DNA of 64,000 nt from Streptosporangium carneum (GTDB lineage: Bacteria; Actinomycetota; Actinomycetes; Streptosporangiales; Streptosporangiaceae): NCBI RefSeq assembly GCF_027922005.1, contig NZ_BSEV01000001.1, forward strand, positions 955,638 through 1,019,637, given 5' to 3'. Both the position numbers and the translations under genes were made by a program. The stretch's first letter is position 1. Each line of letters opens with the position of its first letter. Positions 34,736 through 42,557 of this stretch are shown piece after piece. Under the pieces are notes generated by a model. That model had not been told where the DNA came from and ran no database searches. It saw nothing but the letters and a program-made list of their open reading frames with translations.

Positions 34736-36067
34736 CTACGGGGTCAGGCGGTGCAGGTCACGGGGGAACAGGGTGGCGCGGCGGACGTTGTCCGCCCCGG
34801 TCAGCCGGGTGGTCCACCGTTCCAGGCCGAGGGCGAAGCCGCCGTGCGGAGGCATGCCGTGCCGGAAGGCGGCGAGATAGCCCGCGTACGGCTCCGGCGA
34901 CTCCCCCCGGGCCGCCAGCGCCGCGAGATAGTCCTCGTGGCGGTGCAGGCGCTGGCCTCCGGTCACCAGCTCCAGCCCGCGGAAGAGCAGGTCGAAACTG
35001 TTGGAGTACTCCGGCCTGCCGGGTTCGGGGTGGGTGTAGAAGGGACGCTTGGCCATCGGATAGCCGGTGACGAACAGGAACTCGCTGCCGTGCTCGCGCA
35101 GCGCCCACTGCGACAGCCAGCGTTCGTGGGCCGGGGCGAGGTCCGGCTCACCCCGCGGGTCCTCGCCGGTGTGGGCGGCCAGGAGCTCCTGGGCCTCGGC
35201 GAAGTGGATCTCCGGAATCCGTTCGGGGACGGCGGGCAGCTCGACGTCCAGCAGCGCGCACGCCTCACCCGCCTGCCGTCCGACGGTGGCCGTCATCCCG
35301 GCGAGGACCTCGCGCAGCACGGCCATCACCTCCCGGTGGTCGGTGACGAAGCCGAGCTCGGCGTCCAGCGAGGTGTACTGGGCCAGGTGCCGCGCGGTGT
35401 CGTGGGGCTCGGCGCGGAAGACCGGACCGGTCTCGTAGACGCGCTCGAAGACGCCGACCATGGCCTGCTTGAAGAACTGCGGAGACTGGGCCAGGTAGGC
35501 GGGGGAGCCGAACCAGTCGATCGCGAAGACGTTGGCTCCGGACTCGGTCGCCGAGGCCACCACCTTGGGCGTGTGGATCTCGGTGAAGCCGAGCGTGTCC
35601 AGCGTCGTCCTGAAGCCCGCCACCGAGGCCGCCGAGATGGCGTGGGGGGCGCGCAGCAGCGGATGCCGCAGGGCGATCGGGGCGTGGTCGAGGATGGTCG
35701 GCAGCGTGGCCGGAACCGAGGGACGGTAGAGGTCGAACGGCGGGGGCGCGGCCGGTCCCGAAAGGGCGGCCACCGTCGGGGAGGTCACCTCGACCCCGCC
35801 GGGAGCCTGGGGGTTGGCGGTCGCCGTTCCGGTGATCTGCAGGACGGTCTCCTCGGGGTGGCCGTCGGCCACGCTCATGGCCTCGGGCCCGGTGAACACG
35901 GCCTGGGCCAGCCCCGAGCGGTCCCGCAGGACGAGGAACACCACGGATTTCAGAGTCCGTCTGCGGTGGAGCCATCCCTGGACGGTCACCTGCCGGCCGA
36001 TCCGTCGCGGAAGCTCCGCGGCCAGGGTCCGGTGGACGGGGGAAACGGTTGCGGTTTCGGAGATCAT
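34736..36067 (-). CDS. aspS: Archaeal-type aspartyl-tRNA synthetase (probably acting on tRNA-Asp and tRNA-Asn)
   Basis: A 443-residue class II synthetase. The N-terminal anticodon-binding OB fold reads VTVQGWLHRRRTLKSVVFLV. Motif 2 reads VYETGPVFRAEPHDTARH and motif 3 GGFALGLERWTTRLTG. It lacks the roughly 120-residue GAD insertion of bacterial AspRS, so it is the short archaeal type annotated as aspartate-tRNA(Asn) ligase, which in many species is non-discriminating. A housekeeping copy probably exists elsewhere. The ATG at 36067 follows a long leader with a T-box fold, so expression should rise when charged tRNA runs low. Confidence 0.88.
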   Translation of the reverse strand: MISETATVSPVHRTLAAELPRRIGRQVTVQGWLHRRRTLKSVVFLVLRDRSGLAQAVFTGPEAMSVADGHPEETVLQITGTATANPQAPGGVEVTSPTVAALSGPAAPPPFDLYRPSVPATLPTILDHAPIALRHPLLRAPHAISAASVAGFRTTLDTLGFTEIHTPKVVASATESGANVFAIDWFGSPAYLAQSPQFFKQAMVGVFERVYETGPVFRAEPHDTARHLAQYTSLDAELGFVTDHREVMAVLREVLAGMTATVGRQAGEACALLDVELPAVPERIPEIHFAEAQELLAAHTGEDPRGEPDLAPAHERWLSQWALREHGSEFLFVTGYPMAKRPFYTHPEPGRPEYSNSFDLLFRGLELVTGGQRLHRHEDYLAALAARGESPEPYAGYLAAFRHGMPPHGGFALGLERWTTRLTGADNVRRATLFPRDLHRLTP

Positions 36068-36070
36068 CAC

Positions 36071-36330
36071 AAACCTCTGGTCAGTGAGTGGTGATCCCTT
36101 GGGAGTGCGGGCGAGAAGGGAACTCGCGGTGCCACCGCACTTTCGCCGCCGCCATGGCGGCGGCCTCGAAGGCCCGATGACGGGGGCCGGCCGGCGGGGC
36201 ATTGGGCGCGGACGCCGTTCCTCCCCGCGCTCAGGAGGGTCTTCGTCGCCGGGGGCGGGTCCGCCTTCGCAGCTGCCGGCGGCTCTCTCCTACCTGCCCT
36301 GTCCGGTGACTACTCGTCTCCGTCAACGCG
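36071..36330 (-). promoter_or_regulatory. T-box leader upstream of the AspRS gene
   Basis: On the minus strand the leader starts near GACGGAGACGAGTA (36324-36311), a usual T-box stem I opening with the AGTA bulge. At 36141-36104 it folds as AGTGCGG, bulge TGGCACC, GCGAG, loop, CTCGC, CCGCACT. This is the two-helix T-box antiterminator with a 7-base bulge. The bulge reads TGGC, which pairs with GCCA-3', i.e. discriminator G73, as in tRNA-Asp and tRNA-Asn. The specifier codon is not resolved: GAC (Asp) and AAC (Asn) triplets are both present near 36200-36245. Downstream, GATCACC and GTGAT may sequester the start, which suggests translational control. Confidence 0.82.
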
Positions 36331-36338
36331 TTGCCGGA

Positions 36339-36368
36339 AGAGTACGCACACGCCGCCGCGTATCGCAA
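36339..36368 (-). promoter_or_regulatory. Probable promoter of the T-box/AspRS transcript
   Basis: On the minus strand TTGCGA (36368-36363) and TACTCT (36344-36339) are separated by 18 bp and place initiation a few bases before the stem I opening. Confidence 0.5.
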
Positions 36369-36595
36369 CCGAGATCGCCGCGTGTCGCACAGGAGCGCCG
36401 TCGCACCGCGACCTGCTCACCGGCCACGTCGCCGACTCCACCCTCGACGACACGCTCCTGCTGCTGAGCGAGGTGGTCACCAACGCGATCGTCCACTCCG
36501 ACTCCGGGCACAGGCCGTACGGGTCGGTGACGGTGTGCGTCGCCCTGTCCGTCGACCACCCCGACCAGGCCGCCGAGCCTGACCAACGGGGGTGA
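36356..36595 (+). pseudogene. Truncated anti-sigma-factor-like ATPase (RsbW type)
   Basis: In the frame ending at TGA 36595 the translation contains DSTLDDTLLLLSEVVTNAIV followed by HSDSGHRPYG. This is the N-box region of the GHKL ATPase found in the many RsbW-like regulators of actinomycetes. No start codon and no N-terminal part are present, and the protein stops before the G1/G2 boxes, so both ends are missing. The AspRS promoter occupies the opposite strand at its 5' end, so the relic was probably cut when this region was rearranged. Confidence 0.6.
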
Positions 36596-36659
36596 CCGAG
36601 CCGTTCACCGCGCATCGGCGCCGATCAGGTCCGCGCCGCCCCTCGCCGTCCCGGCGCTG

Positions 36660-36880
36660 CGAAGCATCACATGTGGGGTGGTGGTGTGGGGCGGTGGTGA
36701 GGGCGGCAGGGGTGTGGTGAGGGGAGGTCGTGGGGCGGTGGGAGGAGGCCGTGGGGCGGTGGTGGAGGGGAGGGCGGGGTGTGGGGGTGAGGGGAGGTCG
36801 TGGGGCGGTGGGCGGAGGTCGTGGGGCGGTGGTGGAGGGGAGGGCGGGGTGTGGGGGTGAGGGCGGGGGGCCGGGTTGTA
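36660..36880. repeat. G-rich 70-bp tandem duplication
   Basis: Copy 1 (36721-36790) and copy 2 (36791-36860) differ at only two positions. The flanks (36670-36720 and 36861-36880) are made of the same short G-rich words. The plus strand is almost free of runs of C and rich in GGGG, so G-quadruplex formation is possible. The 390-bp gap between the ATPase relic and the gene at 36987 holds nothing else. Confidence 0.85.
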
Positions 36881-36986
36881 CGCCTCTCGTTGTAGCCGAG
36901 GAGTATCCCCAGGTGGGACGACCGCCGATGGTCGCGGGGACGACGATCGCAGTCTGACTCCCCGAACCCCCAAGGAAACCAGCCTC

Positions 36987-37364
36987 ATGTCCACTTCGCG
37001 TTTTCTCCCGGCGCTGCGCGTCATGCTCGCCCTTCAGACGGTGGCGCTCCTGCTTCAGGCGATCACCGCGGGGCTCCTGCTCTCCACGCCCGGCGGCCGA
37101 GGGCTGCACAACGCCTCGGCGGGCGTCGTGCTCGTGACGGCGCTGCTGTACCTCGTCGTCGCGATCCTGGTGTGGCGTCCCGGCGGTGGCTCGCCGCGCG
37201 CCGTCGCCCCCGCCGTCGCCATGGTCGTCCTCGTCCTGGCGCAGGCGATGCTCGGCGCGTTGCACATGAAGGCGCTGCACGTGCCGCTCGGCGTGCTGAT
37301 GTTCGGCGGGAGCCTCGTACAGCTCGTCCAGGTCCTGCTCGCCCGCCGGGCCGTCGCGGCATGA
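36987..37364 (+). CDS. Small four-helix membrane protein, coupled to the multicopper oxidase
   Basis: A 125-residue integral membrane protein with about four hydrophobic segments (residues 12-32, 45-64, 72-92, 95-117). AAGGA lies upstream of ATG 36987. The stop overlaps the multicopper oxidase start by four bases (ATGA), so the two are probably made together; the protein might anchor or serve the exported oxidase. There are few metal-binding residues, with His only near 92-96 (HMKALHV). I do not recognise a family. Confidence 0.7.
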   Translation: MSTSRFLPALRVMLALQTVALLLQAITAGLLLSTPGGRGLHNASAGVVLVTALLYLVVAILVWRPGGGSPRAVAPAVAMVVLVLAQAMLGALHMKALHVPLGVLMFGGSLVQLVQVLLARRAVAA

Positions 37365-38824
37365 CGCTGACCAGACGGCAGGCGCTGCGGTTGCTCGCCC
37401 TCGGGACCGTCGCGGCCGGGACCTCCGGCTGCTCGCTGTTCGCCGGCACCCCGCAACCCCGGCTGCTGCCCAGCGCCGCGCCGCTGCCCGCGCCGTTCAG
37501 GGTGCCGTTGCCCGTCCCCGTGATCGCCAAGCCGACGCGGACCGACGGAGCCGCCGACTACTACGACCTCGCCCAGCGCGCGGCGGACCTGGAGATCCTG
37601 CCCGGTCTGACCACCAGGATCCGGGGATACGACGGGAGCTTCCCCGGCCCGACGATCCAGGCGCGCAGCGGCCGCAGGACCGTCGTGCGCGTCTCCAACG
37701 GCCTCGACGCGCCTACCGTGACCCACCTGCACGGCGGCCACACCCCACCGGAGTCCGACGGCTACCCCACCGACCTGGTCCAGCCGGGAACCCGGCGCGA
37801 CCACACCTTCCCGCTCGACCAGCGGGCCGCGACGCTGTGGTACCACGACCACCGCATGGACTACACCGGGCCGCAGGTCTGGAACGGCCTGGCCGGGTTC
37901 TTCCTGGTCGGGGACGCCGAGGAGGAGGCGCTCCCGCTTCCGGCCGGAGAACGCGACATCCCGCTGATGATCTGCGACCGCTCCTTCGCCGCGGACGGCT
38001 CCATGCACTATCCGGGCTTCGCCGACCGGCCGGGCGTGCGCGAGCCGTACATGGGCGGGGTGCTGGGCGACGTCATCCTGGTCAACGGCGCGCCCTGGCC
38101 CGAGCTGCGGGTCGCCCGCGCGCGCTACCGCCTCCGGCTGCTCAACGCCTCCAACGCGCGCGCCTACGAGCTCTCGCTCTCCCCGGGCGGGACCATCGTG
38201 CAGATCGGCAGCGACGGCGGCCTGCTCACCGCGCCGAAACCGCTGAGCCGGCTACGGCTCGCCCCCGCCGAGCGGGCCGACGTGATCGTCGACTTCTCCG
38301 CCCACCGGGTCGGCGACCACGTGGAGCTGCGCAACCTCGCGGGGGAGGGCCCGCAGGCCAGGGTGATGCGCTTCCTCGTCGACCGGGCGGAGAAGGACGA
38401 CTCGGCGATCCCCAGGACGCTGTCGGTGGTCGAGCGGCTGGACCCGGCGAAGGCGAGGATGACGCGGGACTTCGAGTTCACCAGCGGGAGCCTGCACGGC
38501 GGGACCGGATGGCTGATCAACGGCAGGCCCTACGCCCCGGGGCGGATCGAGGCCCGTCCCCGGCTGGGCGACGTCGAGATCTGGCGTCTGACGAGTGACG
38601 TCGCCCACCCCGTGCACCTGCATCTGGCGCACTTCCAGGTGCTGTCCGTCAACGGCGAACGCCAGGCGGGACCCCCGGAGTGGAAGGACACGGTCGAGCT
38701 GCGCGACGCCCAGACGGTCGAGATCATCACCCGGTTCACCGGTTATCGGGGACGCTACGTCATGCACTGCCACAACCTCGAACACGAGGACATGGCCATG
38801 ATGGCCGACTTCGAGGTCGTCTGA
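37361..38824 (+). CDS. Exported multicopper oxidase (Tat lipoprotein)
   Basis: A 487-residue three-domain multicopper oxidase. The N-terminus TRRQALRLLALGTVAAGTSG followed by Cys is a twin-arginine signal with a lipobox. The copper ligands are visible in order: HLHGGH, WYHDHRM, HPVHLHLAHF and HCHNLEHEDMAMM. It resembles CueO/laccase-like enzymes that oxidise Cu(I) or phenolics outside the membrane. The start overlaps the preceding membrane protein gene. There is no copper-responsive regulator next to it, so copper control is not shown. Confidence 0.92.
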   Translation: MTLTRRQALRLLALGTVAAGTSGCSLFAGTPQPRLLPSAAPLPAPFRVPLPVPVIAKPTRTDGAADYYDLAQRAADLEILPGLTTRIRGYDGSFPGPTIQARSGRRTVVRVSNGLDAPTVTHLHGGHTPPESDGYPTDLVQPGTRRDHTFPLDQRAATLWYHDHRMDYTGPQVWNGLAGFFLVGDAEEEALPLPAGERDIPLMICDRSFAADGSMHYPGFADRPGVREPYMGGVLGDVILVNGAPWPELRVARARYRLRLLNASNARAYELSLSPGGTIVQIGSDGGLLTAPKPLSRLRLAPAERADVIVDFSAHRVGDHVELRNLAGEGPQARVMRFLVDRAEKDDSAIPRTLSVVERLDPAKARMTRDFEFTSGSLHGGTGWLINGRPYAPGRIEARPRLGDVEIWRLTSDVAHPVHLHLAHFQVLSVNGERQAGPPEWKDTVELRDAQTVEIITRFTGYRGRYVMHCHNLEHEDMAMMADFEVV

Positions 38825-38874
38825 TCTCTTCGCCGTACTGATGCCGGGGTGGCGAGCCCGACGGGGTGACCGGA

Positions 38875-39230
38875 GTCACGTGGTCGCGGTGACGCCTGCG
38901 ACCGGGTGGTCGACGAGGTCGAAGACCGTGGACGGGTCGCGCCCGCCGAACAGCAGCGAGATCACGATCGCGGCCATCGCCTCAAGGTGGTGGGCGTGCC
39001 GGAGACCGCCGACCGACCAGGTGTCCGCCACCAGTTCCAACGTCGTACGGGCAGGGCAGTCGGAGCGGATCGGGCGCCGGAGCCGTCAGAAGCCGGGGAG
39101 TTCCAGGCTGCCGGCCCAGGTCCGGTAGGCGTAGGTCTCAGAGAGGCGACCTGTTCGGTGCGGACGTTCACGCGGTAGGTCCGCTCGCCGAGAGCGGGGG
39201 TGTCCTTCCAAGGGAGAACGCCCCCGCCAC
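38875..39230 (-). pseudogene. Relics of one or two genes
   Basis: On the minus strand the sequence reads as pieces of protein without a start. One piece, LPWKDTPALGERTYRVNVRT, ends after a frameshift with SETYAYRTWAGSLELPGF and a stop near 39088. A second, TTLELVADTWSVGG, continues to HHLEAMAAIVISLLFGGRDP and VFDLVDHPVAG and stops at 38875. The pieces are in different frames. I cannot name the family. The whole 38825-39268 gap has no intact gene. Confidence 0.4.
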
Positions 39231-39268
39231 ACGTTCCGGTTGGAACCGGCGGACCGGGCGATGAACGC

Positions 39269-39973
39269 TCACCCGGGTTCTGGAGGCTCCACGGGCCGCA
39301 GGAACCCCAGGACCGCTTCGGTGAACTCCCGCGGCCGAGCGGCGTGCACCATGTGCCCGGCCGCGATGGTGACGGTCAGGCTGTCGGGGATCCGCCGGGC
39401 CATCTCGGCGATCCGGTCCTGCGGCACATGGCTCCGCGGCCCGCCGCCGATGAGAAGGGTCGGCGCGGTGATCTCACCGAGGCGCGCCCACCACGCCGGA
39501 TCGGGGTCGTCGACCTGTTTCCTGATCGCCAGCACTGTCGCCCAGTCGTACGGCAACAGCCCGTCCGGCCTTTCAGGGGTGGTCGGCTCCCGGGGAAACG
39601 GAGGCGGGACGTCCTCCAGGACCAGCCGTTCGACCCGCTCCGGATGATCCTCGGCGAGCAGGTAGGCCACTATCCCGCCCATCGAGTGCCCGACCAGGGA
39701 CACCCGGTCGAGCCCCAGAGCGTCCAGGAATCCGACCACGTCGTCGCGCATGAGCTCCAGGGAGTAGTCACCGGGCCAGTCGCTCCGCCCGTGGCCGCGC
39801 AGGTCCAGCACGTGAACCCGCCAGTGACGCGCGAAAGCGGGCGCCACGCCGTCCCAGTCCGTCGCGTCCTCGCCCAGGGAGTGCAGCAGCACGAGCGGCG
39901 GGGCCTCAGGGGCGCCGGACACCTGACAGGCGAGCTGGACGCCGCCGACGGCGACCGTACGGTGATCAGCCAT
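39269..39973 (-). CDS. Alpha/beta hydrolase
   Basis: A 234-residue alpha/beta hydrolase. VLLHSLGEDATDWD gives the oxyanion region, GHSMGG (Ser at about residue 95) the nucleophile, and AGHMVHAARP the catalytic His. The lid is short. It resembles the small esterase/3-oxoadipate enol-lactonase-like group; the substrate is unknown. It starts three bases after the stop of the BtrH-like gene on the same strand, so both belong to one transcript. Confidence 0.83.
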   Translation of the reverse strand: MADHRTVAVGGVQLACQVSGAPEAPPLVLLHSLGEDATDWDGVAPAFARHWRVHVLDLRGHGRSDWPGDYSLELMRDDVVGFLDALGLDRVSLVGHSMGGIVAYLLAEDHPERVERLVLEDVPPPFPREPTTPERPDGLLPYDWATVLAIRKQVDDPDPAWWARLGEITAPTLLIGGGPRSHVPQDRIAEMARRIPDSLTVTIAAGHMVHAARPREFTEAVLGFLRPVEPPEPG

Positions 39974-39976
39974 GCC

Positions 39977-40996
39977 TCAAAGATATTCGCGCGTCGCCTT
40001 TGGGGCCTCACTCCCCAGGCGGCTCAGCGCCTGCATGGCCTCGCGCTCTATTCGTGAAAGATCGCAGAGGACGGTGCCTGCCTGTGCGAGGCACCGCGCA
40101 TCACCTGATTCACCGGCTTCTGTGATCAGTACTGCGACTTCCGTCCACAGGGCGGCCGCCTCGGCGTACAGCCCGTAGCCGGTGCGCAGATGGCTGCTGT
40201 CGAGCAGTCGGGCGCATTCGGCGAGGAAGTCGCGGTAAAGGTTACGGAACAGGGCGCCGCCGGTGCCGGCCTTCTCCATCAGGAGGGCGGCCTGCGGCAG
40301 GTCCCGCCGCGGGTCGCCGGTGCGCTGGAGCCACGTGCGTACCAGCTTGCCGGCCTTCTCGATGCCTCGGTGGCCCAGGTTGGCGATAGGCGGGTTGAGG
40401 AAGGCGTCGGCGCAGGCGGTGACGGCGGAAATGATCTGGCCTTCTGGGGAGGGCGGGTTCCTCGGAGCGGTGAGGGTGAAGGAGCGGTGCCTGGCGGTCA
40501 TCGGACCGCGTGCGGCCCTGGCCCGAGCGAGGCTGGCCAGGCTGGTGGACACCGCTCCGCCTTGCTGGTCGGTGTCCACCAGGTAGGCGTCGTGGTCGTC
40601 GTAGCCGTACATGGCGACGACATGGCCGCCGAAGTGCACCTTCGACCCGAAGTAGTCCAGGTGGTAGCTGTCGAGCTGCAGTCCGACTGGGTGACCGGCG
40701 TCGATGGGGGCCACCACGTTCTCCCATGCCCTGTGGGGCGAGGTGGTCTCCTGGACCAGGAGCTCCAGCTTGAGCCTGGCGGCCAGGTTTCTGGTGAGGT
40801 CGAAGGGCTTGACCCGTCCCCCGAGGAAGGGGAAGTCCATGTTCTTGCCGTCCCAGTAGATGAAGGACAGACCGGAGCCGAGGCCGAAGAGCATGGGCTC
40901 GGACAGATCGAGTCCCTGGTGCCGCAGCAGCACCCCCAGAGCCGTCGTCTCGCAGTGCTGCGTACTGCGGGCGTCGATGTCTATTACCGTGGTCAT
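39977..40996 (-). CDS. BtrH N-terminal-domain protein (acyl- or peptidyl-transfer-like fold)
   Basis: A 339-residue protein. QHCETTALGVLLRHQGLDLS is the signature of the BtrH N-terminal family, whose Cys acts as nucleophile in the butirosin acyl-transferase BtrH. Later strands (FGGHVVAMYGYDDHDAYLVD) carry the catalytic His and Asp of this papain-like fold. The C-terminal half is helical (DUF4872-like). Members often occur in natural-product loci, but no carrier protein is adjacent here. The ATG overlaps the stop of the broken MerR gene upstream (ATGA), showing that they were once an operon. Confidence 0.78.
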   Translation of the reverse strand: MTTVIDIDARSTQHCETTALGVLLRHQGLDLSEPMLFGLGSGLSFIYWDGKNMDFPFLGGRVKPFDLTRNLAARLKLELLVQETTSPHRAWENVVAPIDAGHPVGLQLDSYHLDYFGSKVHFGGHVVAMYGYDDHDAYLVDTDQQGGAVSTSLASLARARAARGPMTARHRSFTLTAPRNPPSPEGQIISAVTACADAFLNPPIANLGHRGIEKAGKLVRTWLQRTGDPRRDLPQAALLMEKAGTGGALFRNLYRDFLAECARLLDSSHLRTGYGLYAEAAALWTEVAVLITEAGESGDARCLAQAGTVLCDLSRIEREAMQALSRLGSEAPKATREYL

Positions 40997-41282
40997 GCCG
41001 TGCTCTCCTGGACGGGGATGATCAACCGGATCGTCGGTTCTTCTTGCGGGGCCTCTGCCGGTCCGGCGGGACAGGCCTCACGTACGGGTGCTCGCGGGCG
41101 CAGTCCGCGCTCGTGGACGGCGGCGAAGAGAGCGTCGTAGGTCAAGGGCGGCCGGCGGTGGCCGGGGTCGGCGTCCACGCGGACCGGAGCCGACGCCCCA
41201 TCTCGTCGTAGTGCCCCGACTGCTTGACGCTGAGGCGGCACAGGCGGGCGAAGCGCCCGATGGGGAGAAGTTCGTCTTGCAC
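40993..41282 (-). pseudogene. Broken MerR regulator with GyrI-like domain
   Basis: From GTG 41282 the product begins MQDELLPIGRFARLCRLSVK and HYDEMG, a MerR helix-turn-helix start. The frame then closes. A second frame continues with APVRVDADPG (the usual next MerR segment) and jumps to LTYDALFAAVHERGLRPR and then RLIIPVQES, the end of a GyrI-like ligand domain. So there is a frameshift and an internal deletion of several hundred base pairs. The end overlaps the BtrH-like gene start. Confidence 0.65.
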
Positions 41283-41289
41283 GCCGTCA

Positions 41290-41320
41290 TGCTGGACTCT
41301 CCCACGGTGGGAGAGTCCAA
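41290..41320 (-). promoter_or_regulatory. Palindromic MerR-type operator of the broken gene, decayed -10
   Basis: Arms GGACTCTCCCAC (41294-41305) and GTGGGAGAGTCC (41307-41318) form a perfect 25-bp dyad. On the minus strand TTGGAC (41320-41315) serves as -35. At the expected -10 position only CAGCAT or CCAGCA is found, which is weak. The start is seven to eight bases further, as in the intact neighbour. Confidence 0.6.
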
Positions 41321-41407
41321 CGCTGCACTCGTCAGCCCCGAGGTGGCCCTGCTCCTCGTGGAGACGCCGAGCAGGGAGTGCCGGAGCGGACGAGGCGCGT
41401 CGCGGTC

Positions 41408-41438
41408 TTGAACCTCCCGCGACGGGAGGTTCTAGCGT
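41408..41438 (+). promoter_or_regulatory. MerR-type promoter with 19-bp spacer and dyad
   Basis: TTGAAC (41408-41413), a 19-bp spacer, then TAGCGT (41433-41438). The dyad GAACCTCCCG / CGGGAGGTTC covers the spacer. The GTG start lies seven bases after the -10 element, so the transcript is probably leaderless. Confidence 0.78.
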
Positions 41439-41445
41439 TGCCGAC

Positions 41446-42219
41446 GTGAGCGAGAAGGACGCCGTCGAGCGTCGGTGGAGCATCGGGGAGTTGGCGCGGG
41501 CCAGCGGGACGACCGTGCGCGCGCTGTACCACTACGACGAGATCGGCCTGCTGCGGGCGAGCGAGCGCACCGCGTCGGGGCACCGCCGCTACACCGAGGG
41601 CGACCTGCGGCGGCTGTACCGGGTGCGGGCCCTGCGCGCGCTCGGCCTGTCGCTGGAGGAGATCGCGGGCGTGCTCGCCGACTCGCCGGACGACCTGGAG
41701 ACGATGCGCGCCCTGCTGGCCGCCCAGCTTCACGACCTGGAGGACCAGGCGGGACGGATCGACCGGCTCAGGCAGCGCCTCCACGGGCTGCTGGGGAAAC
41801 TCGATGACGCCTCAATGCCCGACACAGACCAGTTCATGATGACCCTGGAGACGATGTCCGTGTTCGAGACCTATTTCACGCAGGAACAGCAGGACCAACT
41901 GGCCGAACGCAGGGCAGACCTCGGCCCCGCGGCCGTCGAGGAGGCCAAGGCGAGATGGGTCGACCTGGTCGGGGAGCTTCTGCCCCACGTACAGGCGGAC
42001 ACCCCGGTCGACGATCCCCGGGTGCGCGACCTCGTCTCCCGCTGGGACGCCCTGGGGTCCGCCTTCCACGCCGACGGAGAACAGGGCGAGCGGACCAAGG
42101 CGGCGGCGCAGCGGATGTGGGACGACAACAGCGCCGACCTCGGCCGCCGCCTGCCCTGGCCCGCCGACCAGATGGTCGCCCTGGTGGCGTACGTGGGCCG
42201 GGTACGGCAGGCGAGCTGA
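41446..42219 (+). CDS. TipA-like MerR regulator with TipAS domain
   Basis: A 257-residue regulator. The MerR helix-turn-helix (RRWSIGELARASGTTVRALY, HYDEIGLLRASERTASGHRR) is followed by a long coiled coil (LHDLEDQAGRIDRLRQRLHG). From about residue 135 a TipAS-like domain follows (MFET-like SVFETYFTQEQQDQLAERRA, then WVDLVGEL). TipA proteins bind thiopeptide and other antibiotics and activate their own promoters and efflux genes. The own promoter has the required 19-bp spacer. It is divergent from the broken MerR gene, suggesting an old duplication of regulators. Confidence 0.88.
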   Translation: MSEKDAVERRWSIGELARASGTTVRALYHYDEIGLLRASERTASGHRRYTEGDLRRLYRVRALRALGLSLEEIAGVLADSPDDLETMRALLAAQLHDLEDQAGRIDRLRQRLHGLLGKLDDASMPDTDQFMMTLETMSVFETYFTQEQQDQLAERRADLGPAAVEEAKARWVDLVGELLPHVQADTPVDDPRVRDLVSRWDALGSAFHADGEQGERTKAAAQRMWDDNSADLGRRLPWPADQMVALVAYVGRVRQAS

Positions 42220-42557
42220 CGGCTGCTCGGCGGGACGCCGTCAGGTCAGGGACCCGGCCCGCCGGGCCGGCCGGAGAACGTGTCGGAGAGAGGTCTCTGG
42301 TCGGCTGCGCGCCTGGGCGTCCGTACAGGGCGATCTCGTACTTCTCCTGCTGTCGCCTCGTCAGAGTCCGCAGGTACTCCCTGCTCCCTGGCCTTCCTGT
42401 CGGCCTCGTCCGTCGGCTCCTGACGCGGCCTGTCGGGCGTTGGCCCGGGCCGGAGCCGGTCCGCGGCACTGGCGGCCTTCGCCGTCTTCGCGGATCTCCG
42501 AGGGGCGGCAGAGCGATCGGAGGCCGCCGATAGGGTGGGCCCATTGTGGAGGCAGGC
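42220..42557. other. Gap without a convincing gene
   Basis: Between the TipA-like gene and the SUMF1-domain gene. A minus-strand stretch (REYLRTLTRRQQEKYEIALY, about 42310-42370) looks protein-like but has no clear start or family. A short hairpin-rich GC segment follows the stop at 42219. Nothing firmer was seen. Confidence 0.3.

Noticed and set aside
36604..37280. Pro/His/Thr-rich protein on the minus strand
   Set aside because: It arises only from translation of the G-rich 70-bp repeat on the opposite strand.
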